Assembly: GCA_051061015.1 (NCBI GenBank)
Contig: JBPFEG010000056.1
Span: 62,001 to 126,000 of the forward strand
Direction of reading: 5' to 3'
Origin: Methylomicrobium sp051061015
GTDB taxonomy: Bacteria > Pseudomonadota > Gammaproteobacteria > Methylococcales > Methylomonadaceae
DNA length: 64,000 bases
Numbering within the stretch: position 1 is the first letter of the stretch; every line of letters begins with the position of its first letter. A model generated the notes under the pieces. That model was not told the origin of the DNA, did not search any database, and saw only the letters and a program-made list of their open reading frames with translations. The position numbers and the translations under genes are program-made. This document shows positions 63,323 to 64,000 of the stretch, one piece after another.

Positions 63323-64000
63323 GTTTCCCTTCTCGGATGCCCGTCCCCCTTACGAATCTCGGGCAATTCTTACCTAAAGACCGCGTAAATTAGTTTTTTC
63401 CCTTTCTCCTCCGGCAATATTAGGCTCTCGATCGCGACTCAAGCACACCTCGGTTATTCTACTTACCAACGCGATTGACACGGGTACGACCTAGAGACGT
63501 GATACGGTGGCAGCAAAACCGGCCGGTCCGAGCTCCGCCGCCTCCCCGGCATCCTTGCTGAATAAGCACCCATTGAACACCCTCACCCTGCGCAATTTCT
63601 GCGGCAGAAAAAATTCATTCACTTAATTTTTGGACAATGTCTTTTCCATAAATTCACTCGTAGACAGGTCTTCTATATAAGCAAATGGCATCTGACGCGT
63701 ATCGGATTCTGCTAAAGGGAAAGGCCTTGATCCCTCATGGTTCCAACTTGGGATAAATAACGGATTTTCGTCTGTGATGGTTCTGCTAGCGGCCGTGAAT
63801 GCCGCCATTTCCTCGTCGTAAGAAATACTGATAGTGATAAGTAAGCTGGATAAATGGAGTGAACTTTCATCCAAAATCGGGTCAAATCGATAATAAATAC
63901 ATAGAGATATTGATTGTCTTCCACGATACTGAGATCAGTGTTCGGACCAGCTTGCTGCAAGAAGGCATTGAATAAAAGCTTTGTGTATTTATTTCAAATT
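63323..64000. other. Right end of window, no supported gene
   Basis: Two overlapping minus-strand open frames (63623-63874 and 63712-63960) have no ribosome binding site or recognisable family. They might be the worn end of a gene extending beyond the window. Nothing else is seen. Confidence 0.35.

Noticed and set aside
63623..63960. Two overlapping minus-strand frames near the window end
   Set aside because: No start signal or family resemblance; kept only as a note on the end region.

Overview
The window reads as a gammaproteobacterial chromosome carrying three integrated genomic islands. The conserved genes (cstA with its ybdD partner, phoB-phoR with a Pho box, mscL, arsS, a ygiQ-type radical SAM gene, a DUF2760-Hsp70 pair) fit a Gammaproteobacterium. 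A type I methanotroph (Methylococcales) would fit the gene style, but no diagnostic gene is present, so that placement is inference.

Layout. 1-8.9 kb is chromosome: carbon starvation transporter and partner, FMN reductase, DUF502 membrane protein, PhoR/PhoB, a nucleoside deaminase, MscL, ArsS and a DUF3047 protein, ending in tRNA-Leu(TAA). About 9.0-16.35 kb is island 1, inserted at the 3' end of tRNA-Leu. It has a P4-type integrase, an AlpA-like regulator, a CHC2 zinc-finger primase-like protein, a DUF3987 protein, a Cys-rich protein, a DUF5681 protein, three related tiny proteins and two exported proteins. It ends at a degenerate tRNA-Leu-like att copy. 16.5-20.7 kb is worn chromosome: a frameshifted exonuclease-BRCT gene, a holin-like membrane protein, a broken membrane gene, a glycine-zipper lipoprotein, a glycerophosphodiesterase, an IS3 remnant and a recombinase remnant.

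20.7-54.75 kb holds two islands in tandem in the 3' end of tRNA-Thr(TGT). Three perfect 59-bp copies of the tRNA 3' end lie at 20714, 44570 and 54690. Island 2 (20.77-44.6 kb) encodes its own integrase, a Septu-like ATPase-HNH pair, a SIR2-like/STAND ATPase with a HEPN-motif partner (the best candidate for an undescribed system), a P4-type replication module, a complete type I restriction-modification operon (hsdM-hsdS-X-hsdR-SprT-like) and a Nudix protein. Island 3 (44.63-54.7 kb) encodes its own integrase, AlpA, a primase-helicase, two uncharacterised proteins and a 911-residue HNH/inactive-exonuclease/Sel1 fusion. Islands 2 and 3 are built alike: integrase about 180 bp inside the left att copy, and an island-specific arm-type repeat at both ends.

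54.7-64 kb is chromosome again: tRNA-Thr, a YgiQ-like radical SAM protein, a spermidine-synthase-like protein, DUF2760 plus Hsp70-like proteins, a NIF3/YqfO-like protein, a DUF5329 protein, an unknown membrane protein and ChaB.

Islands 2 and 3 look like replication-competent, P4-like elements whose cargo is mostly anti-phage defence. Island 1 has the same backbone without recognisable defence genes.
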